From: JAJZMF01 sp035702845
Lineage (GTDB): Bacteria > Actinomycetota > Acidimicrobiia > Acidimicrobiales > Palsa-688
Reading direction: 5' to 3'
Assembly: GCA_035702845.1 (NCBI GenBank)
Contig: DASSZK010000102.1
Coordinates: 1 to 28,441, forward strand
Length of the DNA: 28,441 nucleotides
Shown piece after piece: positions 6,575-14,640 of this stretch. The position numbers and the translations under genes were made by a program. Positions within the stretch are counted from its first letter, which is position 1. Every line of letters begins with the position of its first letter. The notes beneath the pieces were generated by a model, which was not told where the DNA came from, ran no database searches, and saw nothing but the letters and a program-made list of their open reading frames with translations.

Positions 6575-7849
6575 TCAGATGGCGATGTCCCCGGTTGGGC
6601 TGTGCCGGGTTGGACTGCCAACTGACGGCTGGTCTTCCCAGCCCGGCGGGATATAGGGACAGCCGGGGTCTTCGGCCAGGGGGTCGCCGTAGGCGGCGTA
6701 GGCGCGTGCCCGAGAGCCCCCGCATACGGCGCGGTACTCGCAACGTCCACAGCGGCCATGCAGCCGGTCCGGGTCCCGGAGGGCCTTGAATAGCTCGGCG
6801 TCGCGGTAGATCGTGGTGATCGGCGCCTCGCGCACGTTACCGGCGGAAATTGAGAGGAAACCGCTCGGGTACACATCCCCGACGTGGGATACGAAGACGA
6901 CGCCCCGCCCTTCTCCGACAGCCAGCGGTCGCCGCCGTACCGGGTGGGGCTCGTCCGGGCTGGGGCGCTGTTGTGGTGGCTCGTCGTCGCGGTTAGCGCC
7001 GGTGAGATCGGCCGAGGCCGCTGCCATGAGTTCCTCGTAGAGGTGGCCGTGGCGCCTGGGCGCGCAGACTCCGGGCCTGGAATTCTCCGCAGCGACCCGA
7101 CGGTAATGGGGCGCCTCGGTTGTCTTTAGGCGCACGAGGGCGGAGGCTTCGTAGAGAAAATGCAGCACGTCTTCTGTCTCCTGCGCCGACAGGGCCTTCA
7201 GCGCCCGGCCCCGGCCCGCGGCGACGAGGAAGAACACACTCCACAGTCCAGCCCCGAGGTCGCGGACGAGGCGGAGGATGCCCGGCAAGTCCCCTACGGT
7301 CCCCTTGGTCACCGTGGTGTTCACCTGCAGCCGTAGGCCTACATCGAGCGCGTCCTGGCATGCCTCGAGCGTGCGCTTATAAGAGCCCTCGACCCCCCGG
7401 AAGCTGTCGTGGCCGGGAGCGGTGGCACCATCGATCGACAAGGACACGACGCCCGCCCCAGCCTGGCGCAGTTCGGCAAAGCGGTGCCTGGTAGCCAGCG
7501 GGGTCCCCGAAGGCGACACCGCCATTGCCAGACCGAGCCCCGCACCATGTGCGACGAGCTCTGCGAGGTCGGCCCGCTTGAAGGGGTCGCCGCCCGTGAG
7601 GACCACGATGGGCCGTGGAGCGCCAAGCCCCGCCAGGTCGTCGAGCACCGCTCGCACCTCCTGAGTGCGAAGCTCGCGGGGGTCACCGGTTGCGACTGCC
7701 TCGGCGCGGCAGTGCCGGCATGCCAGGTCGCAGGCCCGGGTCAGCTCGAAAAGCACCAGGAAAGGCCGCTCAGAGAGATCGAGCTTGGGCAGGCGCGCGC
7801 CGTGAGCGACGTCATGGCCCCCCTGCACCTGGCTGCTCACCCCGGTCAC
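6575..7849 (-). CDS. Radical SAM/SPASM protein (NirJ/AhbD-like)
   Basis: A 424-residue radical SAM enzyme. The SAM-cluster motif is C40-x3-C44-x2-C47 (ACDLACRHC), followed by VVLTGGDPF (the GGE-like SAM-binding stretch, here GGD) and VSLSIDG. The C-terminus carries an auxiliary-cluster (SPASM-type) motif, HGRCGRCEYRAVCGG, with a later DPGCPY cysteine. This arrangement resembles the heme-modifying enzymes NirJ and AhbD and related radical SAM/SPASM proteins of actinobacteria. The longer open frame upstream to 8650 is only the shadow of the membrane-protein gene. The chosen GTG overlaps that gene's stop as GTGA. A second GTG at 7840 is possible. Linkage to a polytopic, His-rich, possibly heme-binding protein suggests a role in making or modifying a heme, though peptide modification cannot be excluded. 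Confidence 0.85.
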   Translation of the reverse strand: MTGVSSQVQGGHDVAHGARLPKLDLSERPFLVLFELTRACDLACRHCRAEAVATGDPRELRTQEVRAVLDDLAGLGAPRPIVVLTGGDPFKRADLAELVAHGAGLGLAMAVSPSGTPLATRHRFAELRQAGAGVVSLSIDGATAPGHDSFRGVEGSYKRTLEACQDALDVGLRLQVNTTVTKGTVGDLPGILRLVRDLGAGLWSVFFLVAAGRGRALKALSAQETEDVLHFLYEASALVRLKTTEAPHYRRVAAENSRPGVCAPRRHGHLYEELMAAASADLTGANRDDEPPQQRPSPDEPHPVRRRPLAVGEGRGVVFVSHVGDVYPSGFLSISAGNVREAPITTIYRDAELFKALRDPDRLHGRCGRCEYRAVCGGSRARAYAAYGDPLAEDPGCPYIPPGWEDQPSVGSPTRHSPTGDIAI

Positions 7850-9360
7850 CTGTTGGCGGCGAGGTAGCCGGCCGCCGCGCCGATGCTGGTGTAGTCGAAG
7901 TGGTGGTCGGGCGACTGGGAGGTACCGCCTTGCTTGGCATCTAGGCGCCCTAGTGCGGCGGCCGGCGCCTCCGGCCGGGGCGACGAGCTGCGGCGCAACC
8001 GGCGGAGCGAGACCGCCGAGAGGTTGACGGCCAGCACGGCCCCGGTCACCGCCAGGAGGCAGCCACCCACGGCGGTTGCCACCGGCTGGGACCCGCCGAG
8101 GCCGGCACAAAGGGCGGCGATGCCCGCTGTGACCGAGCCGTAGGCGACCGCCGCCCAGGCGTGGGCGTAGAGGTCCGCGAACAGGAGCGGCTTCCCGGTA
8201 CCGGCCTTGTCGATGCCGCGCGAGCGCAGGACGGACCACAAGATGAACGGCACCACCTTGTGGGCGTGCCCGACGAGGGCCTCGAGCAACCAGCCGGCAA
8301 ATGCCGCCAGTGCCCCCGCCGCCAGGGCGATGCCCTCGTGGTAGTGGCGTGGCAGTACCACCACAGCAGCGAGCGCCAACCCCGTGCCGACGAGCAACCA
8401 TGCCTCTGCGGTGACGAGGAATACGAGGTGCAGATCCGCCTTCCGGCGCCGGTGCTGAACGTGGCCCCAAAGGGAGAAGGTGTGGGCACCGAGGCCGACC
8501 GCGAGGAGCACCACCCCGGTCCAAGCGAGGACTGGGATGCTCCAAGCGATCCCTGGTGCGAGCAGGAACGCGCCGAGCGGAAGCGCCCACGAGGCGATCA
8601 GCCCGGCGCGGTGCCGGCCCGGGAGGTGGGCCAACATGAACATCGGCCACAACTTCTCAGCGACCCCGACGTATGTGGTCCCGAGCCACCCGAACAGGCC
8701 GAGCACTGCCATGGAGACGTCGACGTGGGGAGAAAGGTCGAACCAGTTCGCCTGGCGGTCGCTTGCGAAAGCCGTACCGAGGAAGCACGTGAGGACCCAG
8801 CCGGCAAGGGCGAAGCGCAGAGCGATGACCCGGGCGCCCTTGCCACGCACCGAGAGAGGCGCGGTGAAGTTCACAACCAGCATTACGACAGCCACACCAG
8901 CGAGAGCCCCGCTGATCGCGGTCACGGTCAGCTGCTCGGTGGCTACACCGAGGGGCAGTCCCCATGAGGCCAGTAGCCAGGTGACGAAGGTGGCACGAGC
9001 CAGAGCCACCGAGCGCAGTGCCTTGCCAGAGATCACCGGGGTGAACTGGTGCATGGCGCCGAGCACCCCCATCGAAAGTGCGGCGAGCACCCCGAAGTGC
9101 ACGGCCGCCACAACCCGGTCCGAGGTCGGGCCCGTTGCTGCCGCACCTCGTGACCACACCCAGGCGCCACCGCAAGCCACCAGCCCGAGCGCCGCCGCAC
9201 CGAGGAAGGCGAGAGGGACCGAGGGTGGCGGGACCGCGCCGGGCATGCCTGACGGGCGCCCGGCCCACGCTCCCGAGGTCCGTCCTGCCAGCGATGGCGG
9301 TTGGAGCGCCGTCACGGCAGTGCCCAACCGGCGGTCTCGCCCAGGTCTTCGTGCCCGCAC
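7846..9360 (-). CDS. 12-TM His-rich membrane protein, heme-copper-oxidase subunit I / NnrS-like
   Basis: Integral membrane protein of up to 504 residues with about 12 hydrophobic segments beginning near residue 48. Histidines sit in or next to helices in a pattern recalling NnrS and oxidase/NO-reductase subunit I-like proteins: AVHFGVLAAL and GAMHQFTPV in TM2, SPHVDVSMAV before TM6, GAHTFSLWGHVQH in TM8, and HYHEGI and VGHAHKVVPF around TM10. A heme- or metal-binding role in NO/O2 metabolism is inferred; the full oxidase ligand set was not demonstrated. The GTG at 9360 has AGGAGG at 9371-9376, a long 10-nt spacing. An ATG at 9246 (residue 39) is an alternative that still keeps all helices. 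The stop overlaps the radical SAM start. Confidence 0.7.
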   Translation of the reverse strand: MRARRPGRDRRLGTAVTALQPPSLAGRTSGAWAGRPSGMPGAVPPPSVPLAFLGAAALGLVACGGAWVWSRGAAATGPTSDRVVAAVHFGVLAALSMGVLGAMHQFTPVISGKALRSVALARATFVTWLLASWGLPLGVATEQLTVTAISGALAGVAVVMLVVNFTAPLSVRGKGARVIALRFALAGWVLTCFLGTAFASDRQANWFDLSPHVDVSMAVLGLFGWLGTTYVGVAEKLWPMFMLAHLPGRHRAGLIASWALPLGAFLLAPGIAWSIPVLAWTGVVLLAVGLGAHTFSLWGHVQHRRRKADLHLVFLVTAEAWLLVGTGLALAAVVVLPRHYHEGIALAAGALAAFAGWLLEALVGHAHKVVPFILWSVLRSRGIDKAGTGKPLLFADLYAHAWAAVAYGSVTAGIAALCAGLGGSQPVATAVGGCLLAVTGAVLAVNLSAVSLRRLRRSSSPRPEAPAAALGRLDAKQGGTSQSPDHHFDYTSIGAAAGYLAANR

Positions 9361-9446
9361 GACATCCGAACCTCCTCACGCGGACGCCCCGGACCGGGCA
9401 TCCGCATTCTCGTTCCCCGCCCTCGTCAACCGGGCGATGCAGACGC

Positions 9447-9474
9447 AACATAAGTCTAGTGTGCACTAGAGTAA
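9447..9474 (-). promoter_or_regulatory. Promoter with perfect operator palindrome for the 12-TM/radical SAM operon
   Basis: A perfect inverted repeat TCTAGTG-tg-CACTAGA occupies 9455-9470. On the minus strand it is followed after 2 nt by TATGTT (9447-9452), a -10 box, and a weak -35 TTACTC (9469-9474) lies 16 nt upstream, overlapping the palindrome edge. In promoter orientation the site matches the hemerythrin-operon site at 3493-3508 in 13 of 16 positions, with the same 2-nt gap to the -10. A repressor bound here would block RNA polymerase. Confidence 0.6.
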
Positions 9475-9572
9475 CGTACAAGGGAAGTGGAAGGGAAGGG
9501 ACCCCTGCTGAGCATACGGTCCTTGAACCAAGTAGAAAAACGGCGGTAGGAGCCCTTGTCCGGACTGGACAT

Positions 9573-9722
9573 ATGGGCGGTGGTGCCTACACATCAAGCC
9601 GACGCCGGCGACTGCGGCGACTGGCCGAAGCCCTTTTCGACTCCCTCGAGGTGGATAGCGGGAACCCGATTGTGGCCGCTGGGCTATCGCTCGTGATGGT
9701 GGGACTACGTCGTGGGCATTAG
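9573..9722 (+). CDS. Possible small basic protein, unknown
   Basis: A 49-codon frame from ATG to TAG. The product begins MGGGAYTSSRRRRLRRL, continues with an amphipathic stretch AEALFDSLEVDSG, and ends in a hydrophobic segment IVAAGLSLVMVGL followed by RRGH. The composition is protein-like, but there is no Shine-Dalgarno and no recognised family, and third-position GC is only moderate. It could be a real small membrane-associated protein or chance. Confidence 0.25.
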   Translation: MGGGAYTSSRRRRLRRLAEALFDSLEVDSGNPIVAAGLSLVMVGLRRGH

Positions 9723-9740
9723 CTTCGACGCCGCGCTTGG

Positions 9741-10463
9741 TCAGCCGGTTACGACGGGCGACGGTACAGGGATCGAAGCGGTTCTTCCAACAGAAGTAAC
9801 GATGAAGCTGTAGGACCAGCCCTGCTTGGGCACGACACTCCCTGCGGCCCCCGAATAAAATTCGAGGAGCGCCCCTGAGCCGTTGGCAATGCAGGCGGTG
9901 TCGCTCTCCGAGAGGTAGTGGGTTCGCGGCGATGCAATGGTCCAGAGCCTGCCGGGGATCCCGGCGACCGTGCACGGCTTTCCTCTGGTGATGGTCCGAC
10001 CGGCGACTTTGTCGAAGTCCCTGAAGCCTGCAACGGCCCCGGGGTACGGGGACTGCTGGTAGACATCGCGAGGCGCACGGTTCTTATACCAGACGAACTT
10101 CCCTCGGGCGTCCACGCTCTTGCCGTAGCTGTAGTTGTCCACGTAGATGATCGGGCTGCCGTGGCCGAGCGTCTCGGACCAGTCAGTGGGCGAGTGGACA
10201 TCGACCGAGATCTGTAAGCCGTGGTTGGTCATCGTCCCCGAGTAGTTGTCGAGTGAGCCCAGCCTCGCGAAGTCCAGCGGGGCTGCGGCAGCTCTTGGGT
10301 GCGTAGGCACGGCGGCGGCTGCAAAGCTAGACGGTGCCAGTCCCCAAAAGGCCAACCCGAGCATGGTTGTCGCGAGCACGGGAGCGATCAGTGTCGCTCG
10401 ACAACGGGAGGTGGCCACGATATATTGCGCGCAAGGCGGGAAATTATCCTTCGACAAAGGCAC
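9741..10463 (-). CDS. Secreted protein of unknown function
   Basis: A 240-residue protein with a Sec-type signal peptide: basic SRCRATL, hydrophobic APVLATTMLGLAFWGLA, and a likely cleavage after SSFAAAA. The mature part has aromatic- and Tyr/Gly-rich beta-type segments (IIYVDNYSYGKS, GKFVWYKNRAPRDVYQQ) and two cysteines (KPCTVAG, DTACIANG) that could form a disulfide. No family is recognised. The start is uncertain: GTG at 10463 or GTG at 10418, neither with a good Shine-Dalgarno. It stands alone between the redox module and tRNA-Pro and has no obvious partner. Confidence 0.6.
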   Translation of the reverse strand: MPLSKDNFPPCAQYIVATSRCRATLIAPVLATTMLGLAFWGLAPSSFAAAAVPTHPRAAAAPLDFARLGSLDNYSGTMTNHGLQISVDVHSPTDWSETLGHGSPIIYVDNYSYGKSVDARGKFVWYKNRAPRDVYQQSPYPGAVAGFRDFDKVAGRTITRGKPCTVAGIPGRLWTIASPRTHYLSESDTACIANGSGALLEFYSGAAGSVVPKQGWSYSFIVTSVGRTASIPVPSPVVTG

Positions 10464-10917
10464 GACCGGATGGTAGTCGCGCCGGCACCCTCGCAGGAGA
10501 CGCCGTTCTGGCTTTACCCGGCGGGTTGTCGCGCGGGGCGCTGTGACGTGCCCGAGGAGCCAGTGGTCCCGACGCGGTGTTGGTCCTTGATCAAGTCCGC
10601 GGCGTAGTCGCCGAAGGCAACGCGGCCGTCCGCGGGGGCCACCCAGGATCAGCGCAAGAGGTCGATCTCCACGGTAACGAGCCAGGCAAGAGCGTCAGCC
10701 TTGGGGCCCTGAAGGTCTCGGGCGCCAAGTGCAACGTGCCCCATGCCAGTAGCGGCCCTGGTACCCCCCGGATGGTAGCTTGCGAACGTCCTCGAAGTGG
10801 CTCCGGCGAGCGTTTGGCACATGCACATTGGAGAGCGATCTGGCACGTATTTGGCACATTTGCCGGACGCCGGAGCCCGAAGCTCCCACACCCGTGCTCT
10901 CACCTGCTGTTTTCGGG
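10464..10917. other. 454-bp stretch without a convincing gene
   Basis: Frames here either read through the tRNA or have no start signal, and none looks like a protein family. The only pattern noted is TGGCAC repeated at 10815, 10841 and 10852 close to the 3' end of tRNA-Pro. No terminator with a T-run was found. Confidence 0.5.
10815..10857. repeat. Three TGGCAC repeats next to the tRNA 3' end
   Basis: TGGCAC occurs at 10815-10820, 10841-10846 and 10852-10857, the first and last within TTTGGCACAT. They lie 60-100 bp from the tRNA-Pro 3' end, where tyrosine-integrase arm sites of integrated elements often sit. No integrase gene is present, so this may be vestigial or chance. Confidence 0.3.
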
Positions 10918-10990
10918 TCGGGGAGGCGGGACTCGAACCCGCGGCCTCCTGCTCCCAAAGCAGGTGCGCTACCAACTGCGCTACTCCCCG
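10918..10990 (-). tRNA. tRNA-Pro (anticodon UGG)
   Basis: A 73-nt cloverleaf on the minus strand. The acceptor stem is CGGGGAG/CTCCCCG with discriminator A, the D stem GCGC/GCGC, the anticodon stem CCTGC/GCAGG around loop TTTGGGA (anticodon TGG), and the T arm GCGGG-TTCGAGT-CCCGC. The 3' CCA is not encoded, as is common in actinobacteria. It decodes proline CCA/CCN codons. Confidence 0.95.
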
Positions 10991-11244
10991 TTACTGCACC
11001 ATCTGGGCCCTGTGTAGCCCGGCTCCTTCCAGCGTCGCAACGTTCCGGGCTGCCCACCTGGCGGGGGCACAGCAGCCTTGGGTTGTGGCCAGACGCGCCG
11101 GGGACACAAAAGACCTGCAGAGAGCAAGTCTAGCGTCGGTGACCAAGGCGCTCGGGCGCGTCACCCGCTACCCCGCCCTTGGGCCAGGCGCATAGGTTGG
11201 TGTTCGGCTACAACTTGCGAAGGACCCGGACGACGGAGGTAGGG

Positions 11245-12432
11245 ATGGCTGGCGGAGGTACTGGCACAAGCGACGCCAGGCGCTCTGTCTACATTCGCCG
11301 CCGGCTGACGGTGCTCGCGGTGCTTCTCGGCCTGATCGGTGCAGCAGCGTACGTAGCGGTCGCAAAGCCTACGTCCGGGGTGAGCGTGGCATCGGTACCG
11401 CCTTCAACAACAAGTGGCTCTTCCCGTCGAGGCGCAACGACGGCGCCTGGTGGAAGGGGCATAGTCGCGAGCACATCGGCGGCTACCAGCGCCGGGCGCC
11501 CGGTGGCAGCAGCTGACCCGCCTACCAGGGCATTATCGGGGACTGCGCCGGCTGCCAGGAAGCCCCTTGTCCCACCCGCGCGGGTGTTCGCTGTGGGTAC
11601 GGCCTCCATGGAGGCGACCGCCCAGACCCCAGCAGGGCCGGCCACCGTGCCCGTCGCCATCTACTACCCGGCCCTGAGATCTGCTCCGGATGCAGTTCCT
11701 GACCGAGCTCACGGCCCATACCCGCTGATTGTGTTCAGCCAGGGGTTCGGCGAGTACCCCTCCGCATATTCGATCCTCCTCGACACTTGGGCCCGTGCCG
11801 GCTACGTGGTGGCTGCCCCCACGTACACCCATACGGACCCAGGGCCCGGCTTGTGGAGGCCGGACATCGTCAACCACCCGGCGGAGCTGTCGGGCACGAT
11901 CACTGCCGTCCTCAACGACAGCGCCACGGCGGGCAGGATCCTCACCGGCCTGGTCCAGCGCTCGGAAATAGCTGTAGCCGGCCAGTCCGACGGCGGTGAC
12001 GTCAGCTTGGCGGCCGTCGCAAACACTTGTTGCCGAGATTCCCGCATCAAAGCCGCTGTCATACTGTCCGGAGCCGAGTACAGCGTCTTGGGCGGCGCCT
12101 ATTTCAAGGCGCCCAACCCACCAATGCTGGTGACCCAGGGTGACCACGACTCCGCATATCTCGGCAACGCCCCGGTGTGCAGCACCAACCTCTACAACGC
12201 CGCCTCTGCCCCGAAGTACTACGTCGATCTTTTTGGTGCGACCCATTTGCCGCCGTATACGCAGGCCAACGCGTGGGAATCGGTCGTGGCGAAGACCTCG
12301 GTCGACTTCTTGAACGCCTATCTGCGCCACGAGAGCGCTGCGGTGGGTGCCATGTTCCGGGCGGGGCGGGTACGCGGCATCTCCGCGATCACCTCAAGCG
12401 CGAGGGTGCCATCCGCTGGAGGCACTTGCTAG
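11245..12432 (+). CDS. Exported/membrane-anchored alpha/beta hydrolase (PAF-acetylhydrolase / dienelactone-hydrolase-like)
   Basis: A 395-residue serine hydrolase. The ATG at 11245 is chosen because GGAGGT lies 8 nt upstream; a longer frame from 11179 has no support. An N-terminal hydrophobic segment (LTVLAVLLGLIGAAAYVAVA) acts as a signal or anchor, followed by a Ser/Thr/Ala/Gly-rich linker (about 50-110). The catalytic domain shows YPLIVFSQGFGEYP (oxyanion region), the nucleophile elbow GQSDGG with S248, a GDHD acid turn with D300/D302, and GATHLPPY with H334. The order matches PAF-acetylhydrolase- and chlorophyllase-type esterases. It is probably an extracytoplasmic esterase or lipase; the substrate is unknown. 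It is not obviously in an operon with the helicase downstream. Confidence 0.8.
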   Translation: MAGGGTGTSDARRSVYIRRRLTVLAVLLGLIGAAAYVAVAKPTSGVSVASVPPSTTSGSSRRGATTAPGGRGIVASTSAATSAGRPVAAADPPTRALSGTAPAARKPLVPPARVFAVGTASMEATAQTPAGPATVPVAIYYPALRSAPDAVPDRAHGPYPLIVFSQGFGEYPSAYSILLDTWARAGYVVAAPTYTHTDPGPGLWRPDIVNHPAELSGTITAVLNDSATAGRILTGLVQRSEIAVAGQSDGGDVSLAAVANTCCRDSRIKAAVILSGAEYSVLGGAYFKAPNPPMLVTQGDHDSAYLGNAPVCSTNLYNAASAPKYYVDLFGATHLPPYTQANAWESVVAKTSVDFLNAYLRHESAAVGAMFRAGRVRGISAITSSARVPSAGGTC

Positions 12433-12501
12433 GCAGCCAAGTCCCGGGGACTGAAGTTCGATAGCTGAGCGCCACCGATGGTGCGCAGGCGCCAGCCCCG
12501 A

Positions 12502-12507
12502 TAGTAT
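12502..12507 (+). promoter_or_regulatory. -10 box of a probable leaderless promoter for the helicase
   Basis: TAGTAT ends 7 nt before the ATG at 12515, which is where transcription would begin, and no Shine-Dalgarno is present. This is the usual layout of leaderless actinobacterial genes. Confidence 0.5.
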
Positions 12508-12514
12508 CGCACAC

Positions 12515-14515
12515 ATGTTCCCCCCGCCGGCATGGGACGAAGGCCTAGACGAGGCTCAGCGCCAGGTCGCTTGGCACGGGCGGGAGCCGCTCGTCGTCGT
12601 GGCCGGCGCGGGTACGGGCAAGACGCGCGCTCTTGTTTCGCGGGTCGCCGGGCTACTCGCGCGCGGTGTGGCGGCAGAGCGTGTCCTGTTACTGACGTTC
12701 ACCAGGCGAGCAGCCGAGGAGATGTTGGCGAGGGCGGCCTACCTGTGCGGGGACGCCCAGAGGCGGCCCTGGGGCGGTACTTTCCACGCCGTCGGCCACC
12801 GGTTTGTGAGCGCCTACGCCCCCGTCCTGGGGTTGCCCGCGCAGTTCGGCGTCCTCGGCCAGGGAGAGCCGGAGGACCTCATGGACATATTGCGAGCCGA
12901 GCACGGGCTTAGTGGTACTGAAGCGCGCTTGCCCCGACCGGCCGTTCTTGTCCATATCTACTCTCGCTGTATCAATACGCGCCGGAGGCTACCAGAGGTG
13001 CTGGCGGCCGACTTCCCCTGGTGCGAGCCGCACGTCACCGAGATCGCATCGTTGTTCCGGGCCTTTACTGAGCGCAAACGAGCGGCCGCTACCGTCGATT
13101 ATGACGACCTCATGCTTTACTGGCATGCCCTGCTCGAGGACCCCGTCATCGGTAGGGAGATCTCCGGGCGTTACGACTACGTACTGGTGGACGAGTACCA
13201 AGACGTCAACGGCGTCCAAGCTGACATCGTGCGGTGCTTGTCGCCAGACGGCCAGGGGCTCACCATTGTCGGTGACGAGGCGCAGTCCATATACGGTTTC
13301 CGGGGCGCGGCGCCCGCTCGGTTGCGAGAGGTGGTGTCGACGTTCCCCGGCGCTCAGGTCGTTGCTCTCGAGCGCAATTTCCGTTCACGCCAAGGCATTC
13401 TCGATCTCGCCAACAGCCTGCGTCCACAGGGTGCAGGGGAGCGCTTGCATCTTTGGGCCGACAGAGGGCCTGGACCGCGTGCCCGCTTGGTCCGATGCTA
13501 TGACGCGTCTTCGGAAGCTCGGGCAATTGTCGCCTCGGTGCTCAGGCACCACGAGGAAGGGATTGCGTTGCACGACCAAGCCGTGCTCGTACGCGCCGCC
13601 CATCACAGCGACCTCGTGGAGGTCGAGCTTGCCGCCCGCCGGGTCCCATTTCGCAAGTACGGCGGCCTTCGTTTCCTAGAAGCCGCCCACGTGAAGGACT
13701 TCCTGGCGGCCGCCCGGCTGGTCGACAACCCCAACGACGAGCTCGCATGGTTCCGCATCTTGCGGCTGCACGAGGGCATCGGCAACGCCCGGGCCCGGGC
13801 GCTGCTCCCCGGGCTCACTGGCACAACTGATCGCGTCCAGGCTTGGGAGACGGTGGTGGCGCTGGTACCCGCGCCCGCACGGGCAGGTCTTTCCTCCACC
13901 CTCGCGGGCTTAACCGATGCCCGCGGCCGCCAGAGCGGCCGTGCCGGTGCAGTGTTGGAAGCCCTGCGCCAAGTCATCGCCGGCCACTACGCCGACCCGG
14001 CGCCGCGCCTGGCCGATCTCGAGCGGCTGGCGGCAGCGGGGGACCAGGCAACCGATTGGCGTCAGTGGTTGGCGGACGTGGCACTGGCTCCGCCCAGTTC
14101 CACCAGCGACCTGGCGGGACCACCCCTGCTGGACGAGGATTACCTCGTTATTTCCACCGTCCACTCGGCGAAGGGCCTTGAGTGGCCGGTTGTCCACATC
14201 GCCCACGTAGTAGACGGTTTCATCCCCATCGATATGGCCCTCGGTTCCGAGGAGGGCCTGGACGAAGAGCGCCGCCTCTTTTATGTCGCGGTGACGCGGG
14301 CGCGCGACGAGCTCGAGCTTTATTCTCCGATGCGCATGCCCTACCATCGCCGCGCCCTTGACGACCTCCACGGTTACGCGCAAGCGAGCAGGTTCTTGGA
14401 CGCTGGAGCTATGGCCCACCTGGCGGTGAGCGACGAGAGCGGTGACGATCCCCGTTCGTTGGCCGGCGCCGGATCGGGCCGTGTGCGGGTGGATGTCGAC
14501 CACTTATGGGCCTGA
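12515..14515 (+). CDS. UvrD/PcrA-like superfamily 1 DNA helicase
   Basis: A 666-residue ATP-dependent 3'-5' SF1A helicase. The motifs appear in order: Q-like LDEAQRQV near residue 11, Walker A AGAGTGKT at 30-37, motif Ia LTFTRRAAEEM, Walker B VDEYQD at about 225-230, motif III GDEAQSIYGFRGA near 253, motif IV NFRS, motif V VHSAKGLEW near 549, and motif VI FYVAVTRARDEL near 590. It is somewhat shorter than full PcrA/UvrD (about 720) and lacks the basic C-terminal tail, so it is a UvrD-like paralogue rather than clearly UvrD itself. It likely acts in DNA repair or recombination. The ATG fits a leaderless promoter (TAGTAT at 12502). Confidence 0.92.
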   Translation: MFPPPAWDEGLDEAQRQVAWHGREPLVVVAGAGTGKTRALVSRVAGLLARGVAAERVLLLTFTRRAAEEMLARAAYLCGDAQRRPWGGTFHAVGHRFVSAYAPVLGLPAQFGVLGQGEPEDLMDILRAEHGLSGTEARLPRPAVLVHIYSRCINTRRRLPEVLAADFPWCEPHVTEIASLFRAFTERKRAAATVDYDDLMLYWHALLEDPVIGREISGRYDYVLVDEYQDVNGVQADIVRCLSPDGQGLTIVGDEAQSIYGFRGAAPARLREVVSTFPGAQVVALERNFRSRQGILDLANSLRPQGAGERLHLWADRGPGPRARLVRCYDASSEARAIVASVLRHHEEGIALHDQAVLVRAAHHSDLVEVELAARRVPFRKYGGLRFLEAAHVKDFLAAARLVDNPNDELAWFRILRLHEGIGNARARALLPGLTGTTDRVQAWETVVALVPAPARAGLSSTLAGLTDARGRQSGRAGAVLEALRQVIAGHYADPAPRLADLERLAAAGDQATDWRQWLADVALAPPSSTSDLAGPPLLDEDYLVISTVHSAKGLEWPVVHIAHVVDGFIPIDMALGSEEGLDEERRLFYVAVTRARDELELYSPMRMPYHRRALDDLHGYAQASRFLDAGAMAHLAVSDESGDDPRSLAGAGSGRVRVDVDHLWA

Positions 14516-14640
14516 GAGCACCCAGTGTGGGATTTGAGGCCCACCTGCGCGGCCGCCTGTTGGTTCGAGGCAGCACGCCATGTGGGTGTGGCGTTTTCGG
14601 GCCACCGCCGCATCAGCACGGTGCGACCTAAGCGAGCGTT

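Larger units (their letters stand above)
9361..9740. other. Intergenic region upstream of the 12-TM gene
   Basis: Contains the leader (9361-9440) and promoter of the 12-TM operon and a weak small frame at 9573-9722. The rest shows no recognisable gene, RNA or repeat. Confidence 0.5.

Noticed and set aside
7850..8650. Long upstream extension of the radical SAM frame (691 codons in total)
   Set aside because: It is an Arg/Pro/Gly-rich shadow of the 12-TM gene on the same strand. The domain begins near 7800 and a GTGA overlap gives a natural start at 7849.
8161..9469. Plus-strand frames of 268 and 329 codons opposite the 12-TM gene
   Set aside because: Low-complexity Arg/Pro/Ala-rich translations that are complements of hydrophobic helices; no start signals or motifs.
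10577..11195. Frames running through the tRNA-Pro gene
   Set aside because: They read through a well-folded tRNA and show no conserved protein features. A faint resemblance to an integrase tail near 10800-10870 was too weak to annotate.
12468..12486. Hairpin GCGCCACC-GAT-GGTGCGC between hydrolase and helicase
   Set aside because: Short, with a bulge and no T-run, and it lies just upstream of a -10 box; not enough to call a terminator.
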